Of a stretch of DNA of 64,000 nucleotides, positions 25,021 to 37,109 are shown piece after piece. Location of the stretch: positions 40,008,569 to 40,072,568 of the forward strand of contig NC_088776.1 of assembly GCF_954871325.1 (NCBI RefSeq), read 5' to 3'. Within the stretch, counting starts at the first letter, position 1, and each line of letters opens with the position of its first letter. The position numbers and the translations under genes are program-made. The stretch comes from Gordionus sp. m RMFG-2023 (lineage: Eukaryota; Nematomorpha; Gordioida; Chordodea; Parachordodidae). The notes beneath the pieces were generated by a model. The model ran no database searches, was not told where the DNA came from, and saw nothing but the letters and a program-made list of their open reading frames with translations.

Positions 25021-25021
25021 G

Positions 25022-25431
25022 TTTTTAAAGGATATTCAAATTTCTTATCCTGATTTCCATTCTTTAGATAACTAATAAAAGTAAAAATTAATATATTGTA
25101 ATAATATTTTAAATTTAAAAAAATTACAATGTATTTATTTTTTAAAAAAGGTTATTGTATAAATCTTAAATTTTTTTTTTTAAAATTCTCATTTTCCCAC
25201 TTAAGCTTGTGTCCAAAACATAAGACAAACTATATTCGATTCATAAGCTTGAGGTTAGTCCTCATTAAAGTTTAAAAACTTTTATTAAAAAATTTTTAAA
25301 AAAATTATATCAAAATTATTTTTTTAAAAATTTTATCAAAATGTTTTTACAACAATTATGGAAAGTTAACTAATAAGAATGTTTTTTCACAGTATGGAAA
25401 TGTGTTACAACAAATCATATTATTGCTATAT
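25022..25431 (+). mobile_element. Right-half fragment of the IS630/Tc1-like element
   Basis: Aligns with the right parts of the elements at 26051-27594 and 35439-37109: TTATCCTGATTTCCATTCTTT, then CTTGTGTCCAAAACATAA, then ATGGAAAGTTAACTAATAAGAA. It ends with the terminal repeat GTGTTACAACAAATCATAT. The transposase region is absent. Confidence 0.7.
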
Positions 25432-25554
25432 TGAATATTTTTTATAAACAAATCCCCCCCCCCCTCTCCTCATAATTTACGATTACAGTGAAGTGAGTGA
25501 AACGCAACAAACGAGTATTTTATTATTTTTAAATATAAAATAAAACGTATCAGG

Positions 25555-25890
25555 TGAATTCAGCGAAACTTTTATCGCGAAACACTTTTTCGCGAAACTT
25601 TTATCGTAAATGTTGTTTATCGCGAAAAGTTTTTATAGCAAAGGTAAAATCGCAAAACCAGTTCTGCGAATCTATCTCCGCGAAACATTTATAGCGAAGA
25701 CAATTTTGCGAAGCCATTGTCGCGAATTTATTTCGGCCAAACCTTAACCGCGAATTTATTAGAGCGAATACATTTTAGCGAAACATTTTACGCGAACACT
25801 TCACAGCGAATTTTTTATCGCGAATATTGTTTGCGCGAAGTCATTATCGCGAGCGCATTACCGCGAAACAATAAATATATTGCGAATGCA
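25555..25890. repeat. GCGAA minisatellite
   Basis: About twenty degenerate units, each near 16-17 bases, are built on (T/C)CGCGAA followed by an AT-rich gap such as CTTTTAT. In this AT-rich region the regular CpG content is striking. An open frame through it is a by-product of the repeat. Confidence 0.85.
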
Positions 25891-26050
25891 TTTATTTAAA
25901 AGAAAACAACATATTATTTATTATTTGATGTTTTTTAATAAAAAATGATATGCCACTATTGTAATATTATGTTTGTTACAATTTATTAGTGATTTTCACT
26001 CCCAAGATTTTAAGTAAAAAATATTTCTTGAAGTTTATAAAGATTTAATA

Positions 26051-27594
26051 ATATGATTTGTAATTTTTTTAAAATTTTTTTAATAATAAGAGTTTTTATT
26101 AGTGAAGATTAACGTCAAAGTTATGAATCGATTATAATTTTTTTATGTTTTGGACCCAAGTTTAAGCGGGAATGAGAATAAAAATTTTCTAAGATTTTTA
26201 GAATAATTTTTATTTTAAATGCATTGTAAATTTTTTTAAATTTAGAGTATTATTACAATATATTAATGTTACTTTTAGTTATCTAAAGAAGGAAATCAGG
26301 ATAAGAAATTTGCTAATTTCTCAATAAACATAAGTGAAAGAAAATTCGAATTTGGGGTTTTCAGATATTTCTTATTTTTTTATTTATTTTTTGGTTTTAA
26401 AATTAAATAAAATTTAATTGTTGTAGTTGCTTTTATTACCTAAAATGACGCATACCAAAAATCATCGAGATGTGCCACCAACCATTCTACCCATAACGGA
26501 AGCCCCCACACTTCAATTTAACTTTCCGTAATTATTGTAAAAACTTGTTGAGAAAAATACATCCTTTTTTATAAAAACTTTTAAAAACTTGAAAGAAAAT
26601 TTTCAGGAAATCACCATATTTTTAAAAACTTCCGGTAACCTATGCACAATAGGAATAAGTGGATTGAAAAAATTCACAATAGATGGGGCTTTTACTGCGA
26701 TAAAATTCAAGGCTGACCTGGATAAATTATTCGCACTTTTACCATCAAATTCATTACTTATAATGGATAATGCTCCTTAACATCGAGCGAGAATAATTAG
26801 TGAGAATTATCCAAATATCATACTTTTCCACCCTATTCGCCGCAATTAAATCCGATAGAAATTTTTTTCGTAGTAATTAAAAATCAATATAGATCAAATT
26901 CTCCATTTAAGGAATGCATCGAATTCCCTCTTCAAAAAACTTTATGGTGTGATAATAAAAATTTGAAAAATTATATGTAAAATAATTGCCTAAAATACTC
27001 GTAACAATTGAAATAACTTCATTTCGGTTATGGTTTTTTTTATTTTGGTGTTTCGAATTGATCATAAAAAATTCTAACAAATAAGAATTATCTGAAAACC
27101 CTAAATTCGAGTTTTCACTCATGTTTATTTGAGAAATAATTCAAATTTCTTATCCTGACTTCCATTCTTTGGATAACTAAATTAAAATATTGGAAAAATG
27201 CTTTAAATTTAAAGATGGTATTGTAAAAATCTTAGAAATTTTTTTTTATATAATATCTTTTAAAATTTTAATTTTTCCACTTAAACTTATGTCCAAAAAA
27301 TAAAAAAAACTATATTCGATTCATAACTTTGACGTTAGTTTTCTTCATTAAAGTTTAAGAACTTTATTATTAAAATTTTTTTTTTGAATTCTCATTTTTC
27401 TACTTAAACTTGTGTCCAAAAAAAACTATTTGATTCATAACTTAGATGTTAGTCTTCATTAAAGTTTAAAAACTTTTAAAAATTAAAAAAAAAATTTTAA
27501 TTATATCAAAATTTTTTTTACAATAATTATGGAAAGTTATTTAACTATATAAGAATGTTTTCGCATTATGAAAATGTGTTACAACAAATCATAT
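26051..27594 (+). mobile_element. IS630/Tc1-mariner-like element with an internal inversion
   Basis: Flanked by TA on both sides (26049-26050 and 27595-27596), with ends AATATGATTTG and CAAATCATAT. It is close to the copy at 35439-37109. The left terminal repeat has lost most of its length. Transposase block 26589-26900 has LKTSGNLCTIGISGLKKF and SLLIMDNAP, with a stop after it, then PYSPQLNPIE-like codons in another frame. Bases 26905-27035 are inverted relative to the sister copy: the minus strand there encodes NEVISIVTSILGNYF, the transposase C-terminus. The element is dead. Confidence 0.8.
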
Positions 27595-27884
27595 TATGTA
27601 TTTTGATAAAAATTTTAAATTATCTTTGTAATTATATTTTTTTGAGGAATTCTTTTGTGAAATTTATTATAAATATAAAATTTTAGAGGAATTCTTTTGT
27701 GAAATTTATTATAAATATACAATTTTTAAGTGAAATCTTTTATAGATTTTTTTATCATTTTTGTAAAATTATCTATTTCTTAAATATATTAAAAGAGGTG
27801 GGTTTTCTAAATAATTTTAAAAATATTTATATTCAACTTATTTATGTTATTTTATATGATCTTTTTAAGGAAAATAATTTAATG

Positions 27885-29075
27885 TGACAATTGTCATATT
27901 CGTTATTTCTTAAGATTTTTGAAATTTATTGACTCAAAAGGGTAAAAATATCATTTATATTGTAAAGATGTTAAATTATAAATTCAATGAAGATGTTTCT
28001 TGGAAATATGGCAATTATCATAATCGGTATTTTTAAACATATTAGAATTTTTTATCGCTAATGGGCAAAAATATGTATTTTTAACATTATTTTTAACATG
28101 TTAAATTATAATTTCAATTAGGATGTTACCATATAAAAGCGACAATTGTCATATTCATTATTTTAAAGTTTTTTTTACAATTTTTTGACGTAAATGGGCA
28201 AAAATATAAGTTGTTACATGTTATAAAATTTCAATGAAGATGTATCATAGATATAAGTTACAATTGTCATAATCGTTGTTAATAAAGTTTTTTGAATTTT
28301 TGGTTGCAAATGGGTAAAAATATAGATTGTAAGCATGCTTATTTAAAATTTCATGAAGGTCTACCATTGAAAAGTGACAATTGTTATAATCATTGTTTAT
28401 AAAGTTTTTTTCATGAAGGTCTACCATTGAAAAGTGACAATTGTTATTATAAAGTTTTTTGAATTTTTTTGTTGCAAATGAATAAAAATATAGATTGTTA
28501 ACATGGTAAATTAAAATTTCATGAAAATCTACCATTAAAAAGTGAAAATTGTCATAATCGTTATTTTAAAGTTTTTTGTATTTTTTTGATCAAAATATGT
28601 ATTGCTAGTATGTTTAAATAAAACTTCAGTGAAGATGTACCCTAGATAAGTGACAATTATCATAATCATTATTTTTAAACTTTTTTAAATTTTTTTAACG
28701 TAAATGGGTAAAAATATCGATTGTAAACATGTTAAATTAAAATTTTATGAAGATGTACCATAGAAAAGTGACAATTGTCATAATCGTTATTTTATAACTT
28801 TTTTGAATTTTTTTGACGTAAATGGGCTAAAGTAAGTATTGATAACATGTTTAAATAAAATTTCAGTGAAGATGTACCATAGATAAGTTACAATTGTCAT
28901 AATCATTGTTTATTTTAAATTCTTTTGTTGTAAATGGGTAAAAATATAAATTGTAAACATGCTAAATTAAAATTTCATAAAATACACCATTGAAAAGTGA
29001 CAATTTTTATAATCGTTATTTTTAAAGTTCTTTGATGTAAATGGGTTAAAATATAGATTGTAATCCATTTTAGCC
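27885..29075 (+). repeat. Satellite array, forward arm
   Basis: About ten to eleven units of roughly 110-120 bp. Each includes GATGTACCATAGA(A/T)AAGTGA, CAATTGTCATAATCGTTATT, a T-rich block, GACGTAAATGGGTAAAAATAT and an ACATGTTAAATTAAAATTT block. The units are diverged, and one 60-bp part is locally duplicated near 28340-28440. Confidence 0.8.
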
Positions 29076-29394
29076 TTAATAAAATCTTAACATTAAATTT
29101 ATAGGATGTTGATTGTATCATATTACTAAATTATATTCATATGGTTTTTAAGTTCTTTCTATAAAAATCCTACCCTGAATCCAGACTCAGCACTATTTTG
29201 CCACGAGTATACAAAAATATTTGCTAACTGTGAATGCAAGGTTATACATTTTTATAATGTAGAATTAAAATTTATTAATTAAAGGAATAAGATTGTGAAT
29301 CCATATCTTAACAGTTTAGTATTTAACATAGGTTACAACTATCTTTAATAATCACTTTGCATATTTTAATCAAATTTTAAGCAGGATAAAAGGA
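29076..29394. other. Spacer between opposed satellite arms
   Basis: About 320 bases not belonging to the satellite. No gene is seen. Confidence 0.5.
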
Positions 29395-30345
29395 GCAACG
29401 ATTATGAGAATGAGAATATCGATTTTTTTTTGTTTCGACTGAAATTTTATTTTAACATGTTAACAATTTATATTTTTGTCCAATTGCGTCAAACAATTCA
29501 AAAACTTTAAAAATAACGATGATGACTATTATCACTTATCTAGGGAACATCTTCACTGAAATATTATTTTAACATGTTAGCAATTTATATTTTAGCCCAT
29601 TTGCTTCAAAAAAATTAAAAAACTTTTAAAAATAACGATTATGACAATTGTCACTTTTATATGGTACATCTTCATGAAATTTCAATTTGACATTTTTACA
29701 ATCTATATTTTTACCCTTTTGTATCAAAAAATTTCAAAAAACTTTAGAAACAACGATTATGACAATTGTCACTTATCTATGGTACATCTTCATTGATATT
29801 TTATTTTAACATGTTAGCAATTTCTATTTTTGCCCATTTGCTTCAAAAAAATTCAAAAAACTTTAAAAATAACGACTATGGCAATTGCCTCTTATCTAGG
29901 GTACATTTTCACTGAAGTTTTAAAAACTTTAAAAATGATTATGACAATTGTCAAATATCTTGGGTACATCTTCACTGAAGTTTTATTAAACATGTTATCA
30001 ATACTTATTTTGGCCCATATACGTCAAAAAAGTTTAAAAATAACGATTAGTACAATTGTCACTTTTTTTGTGGTACATCTTCATGAAATTTTAATTTAAC
30101 AAGTTTACAATCTATATTTTTACCCATTTGCATCAAAAAAATTCAAAAAACTTTAAAAATAAGGATTATGACTATTGTCACCTATCTAGGGTACATCTTC
30201 ACTGAAGTTTTATTAATACATGTTAACAATACTTTTTTTAACCGATTTACGTCAAAAAAATTAAAAAAACTTTAAAAATAACGATTATGATAATTGTCAC
30301 TTTTATATGGTGGATCTTAATTAAAATATAAATATAACATGTTAA
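29395..30345 (-). repeat. Satellite array, inverted arm
   Basis: About eight to nine units of the same satellite as 27885-29075 in the opposite orientation: AACGATTATGACAATTGTCA, then TATCTAGGGTACATCTTCA, then CTGAAGTTTTATT. Together the two arms form a large imperfect palindrome. Confidence 0.8.
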
Positions 30346-30426
30346 AAATACATATTTTACCGTAATAAAATATGCAAGGAATACTCAGTGAATTTATTCT
30401 TTGCAAGTAAATAATTGTATATTCTC

Positions 30427-31169
30427 TAGGGCTGTACTGATCCACATATTTTTCACCAATCCGATCCGATATTGCTTCAAAACCGATCCGATACCGATCC
30501 GATATTTATACTAATTTTTAATCACTCCCGTTTGAACCAAATGTAATTAAGAAATCAATATTTTATTATTTCTACAATTAAGACTATATTTAATAATATA
30601 TCCATTTTATGTTGGTATGAATTATAAAATTGCAATATTTAATATATAAAATTATAATATATTAGTTTTTTTTAATAAATATGAGAGCCCTAAGATTTTC
30701 TGGGAATAGGCTTCTACGATATGGACTATCTATATCTCCTGCCGTACTGAAGGCAGACTCAGATGATTCCGCAGATAACGCATTTTGCAAAATTATCTTT
30801 GTCTTTTGTAAAATATTTCCATAATTCAGATACCATATTTAAAAATATTTAAAGTATAAATAAAAAAATTGGCGTTATTTAAAAAGATTTAAAATAAATA
30901 AAACTTTTGATGTTCCTTTCTATTTTTATAAAAAAATTAAAAATATTAAAAATCTATTTTAAAAAAGAAATAAAATTTAAAAAAATTATTTAGAAAATAA
31001 TATAATAATGTAAAATAAATATACATAACATAAAATAAAATAACAAAAAAAAGAAAAGTTTAAAAAAATCGGATCGGATCGGGCTTTTACAGGTATCGGC
31101 CCGATCCTATATATAAACGCTAAATATCAGTACCGATGCGATCCGATATTTAATATCGGCACAGCCCTA
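30427..31169 (-). mobile_element. Small hAT element
   Basis: The ends are TAGGGCTGT and ACAGCCCTA. Flanks ATATTCTC (30419-30426) and ATTTTCTC (31170-31177) are a 7-of-8 duplication. CGATCCGATA motifs cluster next to both ends. The minus strand at about 30675-30790 encodes the hAT C-terminal signature ESAFSTAGDI, then RRSLFPENLRALIF. It is therefore a deletion derivative of an autonomous hAT, not an unrelated MITE. Confidence 0.8.
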
Positions 31170-31177
31170 ATTTTCTC

Positions 31178-31712
31178 CTTTTTCTAAAAGCTCATTTAAA
31201 CTCTAATATAACAAAATATTTTGTATCATTTTTCTAAAATAATTTTCTTAATGAATCACTATTTTTTGGATATATAAAATTAAAATTTTTTACTTTACAA
31301 ATAATAGGAATTCCAATATAAAATCATTTTTTTTTGAATATCTGGTTTAACAGGTATTTTTCTTGTTTCCAACACAAATTCCAAATTTCAATTAACCATC
31401 AATATCAGTATTGATGTTATTGAATGGATTTAAAATAATTTTTGAATAATGACCACATTTAGAATCATGATTTCCATTTTCATCATTAATTGTTAAATTT
31501 TCAAATGAATTATTATAAATTATTCTTTTTCTTTGGTATTTTTGATTTTCCTATATTTTTTTATTTTTACTTGACTTTATTATTTTTTTATAATTGCCAA
31601 TATTAACTAATTTTTATTTTTAAATAATAATACTTTATTATGCTTTTAAAAATATAAAATAATTTAATTCAGATCTAAAAAAATTTGGTGATTAGCATTA
31701 CATCCTTTCGAT
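31178..31712. other. AT-rich spacer, no gene seen
   Basis: Nothing supportable. The RPS24 retrocopy begins at its right edge. Confidence 0.4.
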
Positions 31713-32036
31713 ATGGAGACAACTTCAACTATTCTTACCAAAAAATTTATGAGATAAAGGATAAATTGGCAAAAATGTGCAAATGCACATCAGATTGTGT
31801 TTGTGTTTGGTGTTCGATCTAAGTTTGGTGGAGGTAAATCAACGGGCTTTGCTTGGATATATGACACATTAGATCTTGCCAAAAAAATGGAACCTAAATA
31901 TAGGCTACAGAGACAAGGGTTATATGAGAAGCCTAAATCTGGTAGAAAACAACGTAAAGAAAGGAAAAATAGGCAGAAAAAAGTCAGAGGAATAGCTAAA
32001 GCCAAAGTTGTTTCAGCAGCAGCAAAAAAGACTTAA
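31713..32036 (+). pseudogene. RPS24: Retrocopy of ribosomal protein eS24 (RPS24)
   Basis: eS24 is a component of the 40S ribosomal subunit. The start at 31713 gives METTSTILTKKFM, the family N-terminus. About 25 residues are then missing, and [10 protein letters not shown] follows. After a one-base frame change near 31795 comes an uninterrupted stretch of 79 residues with [18 protein letters not shown], then [18 protein letters not shown], ending AAAKKT at 32036. The C-terminal two thirds closely follow animal eS24, whose usual length is about 130 residues. No introns are visible, unlike the intron-rich NDST next door. The deletion, frame change and lack of introns argue for a processed pseudogene. 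A live gene with a short intron hiding the missing piece is less likely. Confidence 0.7.
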
Positions 32037-32117
32037 ATTTGATATTAGGCTAATTTTTTATATTTATGTATAAAATAGTGCTGCATGATGAATTAAAAAC
32101 CATTCATTTATTTGGAT

Positions 32118-32867
32118 TATAGTTTTATAATACTTTTCTACTGATCTTATACTAATGTTTTGACTATGAGCTTGCCTTGTTGCAAATCGAGTGAGACAAA
32201 TATTAAACACGTATAGCTCTCCTTTTGACTCAACAATAACATAGAGAATTGAAATTCTTCATCAACATTAGCCCTAATTTCCTTGAGTTTTAATAAAATG
32301 CTCATCGCTATTCTTCTTATCTTCTTAATCAAGTCAATGCCATGTTTTTGAAAAGTATTACATAAAATAGCTGTATAATATAATACATTCTAATGAGAAG
32401 AAAAAAATTGAAATAAGTATTGAATCCAATAATTTTCTTGCTTCTGAGGAAATATTTCTTACAGGCCATTGTGATATTTCAGTAATAGCATTAATAATCC
32501 GTTCTTCTAACTCCATAAAAGCTGTTACTGCTTGATGGCGGAGACTCCATCTCGTTGGACAAGCTTGCACTTTCTTTCTCCCTGTTGGACAAGGAGTTTC
32601 AGAAAAATTATTATTTGACTAGAAATATGAAAATGGTAGATAAATATTATGCCACTAGAAATATGTAAATAATAGGTAAATATTACGCCAATGAAAACTT
32701 GAAATCGAAATTAATTGATAAAATAACTATGTGAATAAATATAATTAAATATATATTTAATATGAGATTGGAATAAACATTAATATTTTTGAAAAATACC
32801 GGCATCTGCATTTTTTGGCTTGGGGGGATTTGTCCCGCTGCCCCCCCCCCCGCTGCGTACGCCAATG
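32118..32867 (-). mobile_element. hAT fragment (47799-49601 family) with transposase remnant
   Basis: The right end CGCTGCGTACGCCAATG after a C-run is identical in layout to the end at 49601. The minus strand encodes CPTRWSLRHQAVTAFMELEE (32570-32510), typical of ZMYM1-like hAT transposases. A downstream piece reads LLKLKEIRANVDEEFQ. The element is broken by frame changes, and its left end has been lost near 32118. Confidence 0.75.
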
Positions 32868-33250
32868 AACAGGTAGGGTCCTTGTCCGTGATTCAATTCT
32901 AACGTTAACTTGGGTCTCGCCCTTAACGTCTAACGGATGATAACCATATGCAGTCAATGGACAAGTTGATCATATTTTTGGCCGTTCAATACTTGTCCAT
33001 TAATTCCGATCAATGACTCCTGTGCGCCAATGTCAACAAATTCAACATCTAACCCATTTATCTCTGCAGTTAGTTTTGCTCGATTATATCGATTTTGTTG
33101 GAATCACTTGATAACACTCTTATATAATCAAAACAAACTGTAAAATGAATAATTCTTTTACATTTGTTACATGCCGCATTCGTAGCTGGACATTTCATTT
33201 CTCGGTTATGAAAATCCACATATAACATTTGTTTATTATAATCTTTGTCA
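32868..33250 (-). mobile_element. LTR-retrotransposon (Gypsy-like) fragment, fossil
   Basis: The minus strand carries recognisable nucleocapsid zinc-knuckle-like and retropepsin-like pieces of a Gypsy-type polyprotein. No LTRs, reverse transcriptase or integrase are seen. It is a short broken remnant, abutted by the hAT end at 32867. Age cannot be judged from this piece. Confidence 0.55.
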
Positions 33251-33346
33251 AGGGCATTATTATATTTATTATCCCTTTATCAAATGTATTATAAAACTTG
33301 CCTTTATTCTAGTCTTTATCAAACGTAGTTTTAGATGTTTATACAT

Positions 33347-33761
33347 GGTTCCCATTCAAAAAAGGAAAAGGTTCAAATCAAAAAAGGAAAAGTGTCAATC
33401 AAAAAAGGAAAATTCTCATTCAAAAAAAGAAAAATCGTAATTTTTTAAATTTTTTTTTCTTGTCAATTTTTCTTAAATTTTATTTATTTTTGTTATTCCT
33501 TCTTATTTTATTTCTAACTTTTTGCGATTTCTTAACTTAATTTTTCTTATTATATCTTTTCTCAATCATTTTTGATAATTCTTGTCTTTAAAAATCTTTT
33601 TTGATTGACACTTTTCCATTTTTGATAGGACCTTTTCCATTTTTGATAGGACCTTTTCCTTTTTTGATTGGACCTTTTCCATTTTTGTTACACACTTTTC
33701 CTTTTTTGATTGAATCTTTTACTTTTTTGTTTGACACTTTTCCATTTTTGAATGGTAAACC
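33347..33761. repeat. Foldback element made of opposed 24-bp minisatellites
   Basis: The left arm (33347-33432) has units of CAAAAAAGGAAAA with AGTGTC or GGTTC between them. The right arm (33597-33761) has the reverse, CTTTTCC(A/T)TTTTTGAT with GACA or GGAC between. The outer ends GGTTCCCATTCAAAAA and TTTTTGAATGGTAAACC are also inverted. The space between is T-rich. Open frames across the right arm on both strands are repeat artefacts (FPFLIGP and its mirror). Confidence 0.75.
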
Positions 33762-34543
33762 CTGTGGAAAATTAAATTTCCATAAAATACAATTTATATT
33801 TACAACATTATCGATGCTACATAAAATCATCCAGTTATTTCAACTCCTGAAATATTAGAAAATGAAAATATATCATTATCAGATTGTGATATCATTATAG
33901 AAGAAGAGTATGAGAAAAACTTGTCATTCTCCATGTTGGGAAGTTATAATTTACTTTTATTATCCTTTATTTTAAAAATCATTTTTCAATTATTATTTAA
34001 CCAATGAAGAAAAACTAACATCAAAATAAATTTGAACATAAAATTGTTATATTTTTCATAATAGCTTACCTATGTTTTAAAAACAATCTCGATTAATACA
34101 AGGTGACACTTTCAATCAATCAATGTAAAAAATATTAATTTATCTCAATTTAATAAATTAAGATGTTGACCATCTCAATCTTTCGATTAATTAATTATAT
34201 ATTTATTCGATCATTATAAAGTATTAAATAAAAGTTTATGTATCAAAAATTAATATATTTCAGTTTATCATTTCTTTACTGGGTTTTATTCTATTTGGTA
34301 TATCTAATTCGCTAGACTCATTTTAATCATAAAAATTAGTCAAATTTATTTGATTTTTAGTCATATTGAGATGTTTTTATGAAGTTTCTCAAAATTTCTA
34401 ATATTCCCTAAATTTACACTGGTATCTATGACACTCATTTTATTTTGATAAAAATATAAGCACCGTGATATTTTTTTCACAAAATATAATAAACCAAAAT
34501 TTTATAAAAGTAATTCAGCAAAAGTTCTTCAGAAAGGGGATTT
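33762..34543. other. AT-rich spacer, no gene seen
   Basis: Nothing supportable. Confidence 0.4.
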
Positions 34544-35438
34544 GATAATATCAGAGACCTGCAGGCCCAGACCTAAGCCCGGCCCCGGTACACAGACCCG
34601 ACTGTATTTAAATTTTTTAAATATAGGGGAGACCAGGGCTAGTCGGCGCAATTTTTGTCAAAATTATCATAGCTCCAAAAATAATGATCGTATAAGATCT
34701 TACAAAATACCAATCGATACCTTAAACCTATAATTATACACTTTTATATTTTTTAAATATTTAATAATTTTTTTCTCTAAAAATATTTTAGTAAAAGTCA
34801 TTTTTTGAACCTAGTAGCCCCAAACTCGTGGTGATCATCGATGGGGCTGGTCGAATCAAGTGGTTTATTAGGCTTCTTATGAGACAAAAAAATTGTTTTT
34901 AGATTTTAATATATAACTATGATGCTTTATTTATATAATATTCTATTTACAATTATAACAAATAAAATAACAATTTTTTTTGGCAGACTCTACATTGAAA
35001 CCAATCTTCAAAATTATGAAAATTTTTATAATCTTGTTTACATATAATTCACACATCTTTTATTAATTTAATAATGTTTTTTTTCTATTTTTTATTAATA
35101 AATTTACTCAAAATTTATCTAATTCCTAAAATAAAATGTATTGTATTAATTTGAATAATATTATGTTGTCAATTAAAATAGATGTATATATAAATATTTG
35201 TTTGCTAGATCTAATTCATTTTAAATAATTGTGATTATTATCAGGTTAAAATTTATATGCTAAGATGTTCATATCTAATAAAATTTATTAATTTGATATA
35301 TTATATTGTCAATTAAAATAGATATACTGTGTTGTGATGATTTAATGAAACATATTGACTATTAAATTAAAACCCATCCACATAAAATTATAATCTTTGC
35401 AAAAATAATTAAAGTAACAAAAGGAATATACAGTAATA

Positions 35439-37109
35439 ATATGATTTGTTGTAACACATTTTCACAATTTGAAAAAACATTCTTATATAGTTAAATAACT
35501 TTCCATAATTATTGTAAAAACATTTTGATATAATTTTTTTAAAATTTTTTTAAAGAGTTTTTATTAATGAAGGTTAACGTCAAAGTTATGAATCGAATAT
35601 AATTTTTTTATGTTTTGGACCCAAGTTTAAGTGGGAAAATGAGAATAAAAATTTTCTAAGATTTTTAGAAAAATTTTTTTTTAAAATGCATTGTAAATTT
35701 TTTTTAAATTTAAAGTATTATTACAATATATTAATGTTACTTTTAGTTATCTAAAGAATGGAAATCAGGATAAGATATTTGATAATTTCTTAATAAACAT
35801 AAGTGAAAGAAAATTCGAATTTAGGGTTTTCAGATAATTCCTATTTTTTTAATTTTTTTTTCTGGTTTTAAAATTAAATAAAATTTAAAATTTAATCGTT
35901 GTAGTTGCTTTTATTAATCTAAAATGACGCATACCAAAAATCATCGAGATGTGCCACCAACCATTCTACCCATAACGGAAGCCCCTACACTTCAATAACT
36001 TTGCGTAATTATTGTAAAAACTTGTTGAGAAAATATATCCTTTTTTAAAAAAGCTTTTAAAAAACTTGAAAGAAAATTTTGAGAAAAACATTATATTTTT
36101 AAAAACTTCTGGTAACCTATGCACAATAGGAATAAGTGGATTGAAAAAATTCACAATAATAGATGGGGCTTTTACTGCGATAAAATTCAAGGCATACCTG
36201 GATGAATTATTCGCACTTTTACCATCAAATTCATTACTTATAATGGATAATGCTTCTATACATCGAGCGAGGATAATTAGTGAGAATTATCCAAATATCA
36301 TATTTTTGCCACCTTATTCGCCGCAATTAAATCCGATAGAAAAATTTTTCGGAGTAATTAAAAATCAATATAGATCAAATTCTCCTAAACCCAATAACTG
36401 AAATGAAGTTATTTCAATTGTTACGAGTATTTTAGGCAATTATTTTACATATAATTTTTCAAATTTTTATTCTCACATTATAAAGTTCATTGAAGAGGGA
36501 ATTCGATGCATTCCTTTAAATGATTGAATTTGTAATTGATTTATATTTGTGCAATATTTTATTTACAAAGAATAAATAAATAATAAATGTTTTTTTTTAT
36601 TTTGGTGTTTCGAATTGATCATAAAAAATTCTAAACAAATAAGAATTATCTTAAAATCCTAAATTCGAGTTTTCACTCATGTTTATTTAAGAAATTATTC
36701 AAATTTCTTATCCTGATTACCATTCTTTGGATAGCTAAAAGTAAAATTAAAATATTGGAATAATTCTTTAAATATAAAAAAGGTATTGTAAGAATCTTAG
36801 AAAATTTTTTTTATATAATATCTTTTAAAATTCTTATTTTTCCACTTAAACTTATGTCCAAAACATAAAAAAACTATATTCGATTCATAACTTTGACGTT
36901 AGTCTTCATTAAAGTTTAAGAACTTTATTATTAAAATTTTTTTTTTGAATTCTCATTTTTCCACTTAAACTTGTGTCCAAAAAAAACTATTTGATTCATA
37001 ACTTTAATGTTAGTCTTCATTAAAGTTTAAAAACTTTTAATATGGAAAGTTATTTAACTATATAAGAATGTTTTTTCATATTATGAAAATGTGTTACAAC
37101 AAATCATAT
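35439..37109 (+). mobile_element. IS630/Tc1-mariner-like element
   Basis: Flanked by TA, with terminal repeats of roughly 80 bp: ATATGATTTGTTGTAACACA on the left and its mirror on the right. It contains the transposase fragment at 36066-36527. The same family lies at 26051-27594, with a fragment at 25022-25431. This copy keeps better ends and an uninverted transposase C-terminus. Confidence 0.85.
36066..36527 (+). pseudogene. DDE transposase (IS630/Tc1 type), partial
   Basis: The open stretch 36066-36401 encodes 111 residues with the second catalytic Asp in LLIMDNASIHR (about residue 61) and the Glu in PPYSPQLNPIEKFFG (about residue 92). After one stop at 36399-36401 the same frame continues with NEVISIVTSILGNYF to a second stop at 36525-36527. 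The N-terminal helix-turn-helix part and the first catalytic region are not recognisable. A conserved upstream patch (MTHTKNHRDVPPTILP, near 35923) occurs in both copies, but its role is unknown. Together with the premature stop, this makes the copy non-autonomous. Confidence 0.8.

Noticed and set aside
25717-25899. 60-codon open frame
   Set aside because: By-product of the GCGAA minisatellite.
27885-30345. CRISPR-like array
   Set aside because: Units are tandem and diverged throughout, with no constant-repeat/unique-spacer pattern, in a eukaryotic setting.
31790-32005. Minus-strand open frame
   Set aside because: Shadow of the RPS24 retrocopy on the other strand.
33601-33858. Open frames on both strands reading FPFLIGP repeats and their mirror
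   Set aside because: They follow the 24-bp repeat of the foldback element. Both strands are open for the same reason, and there is no start context or family.
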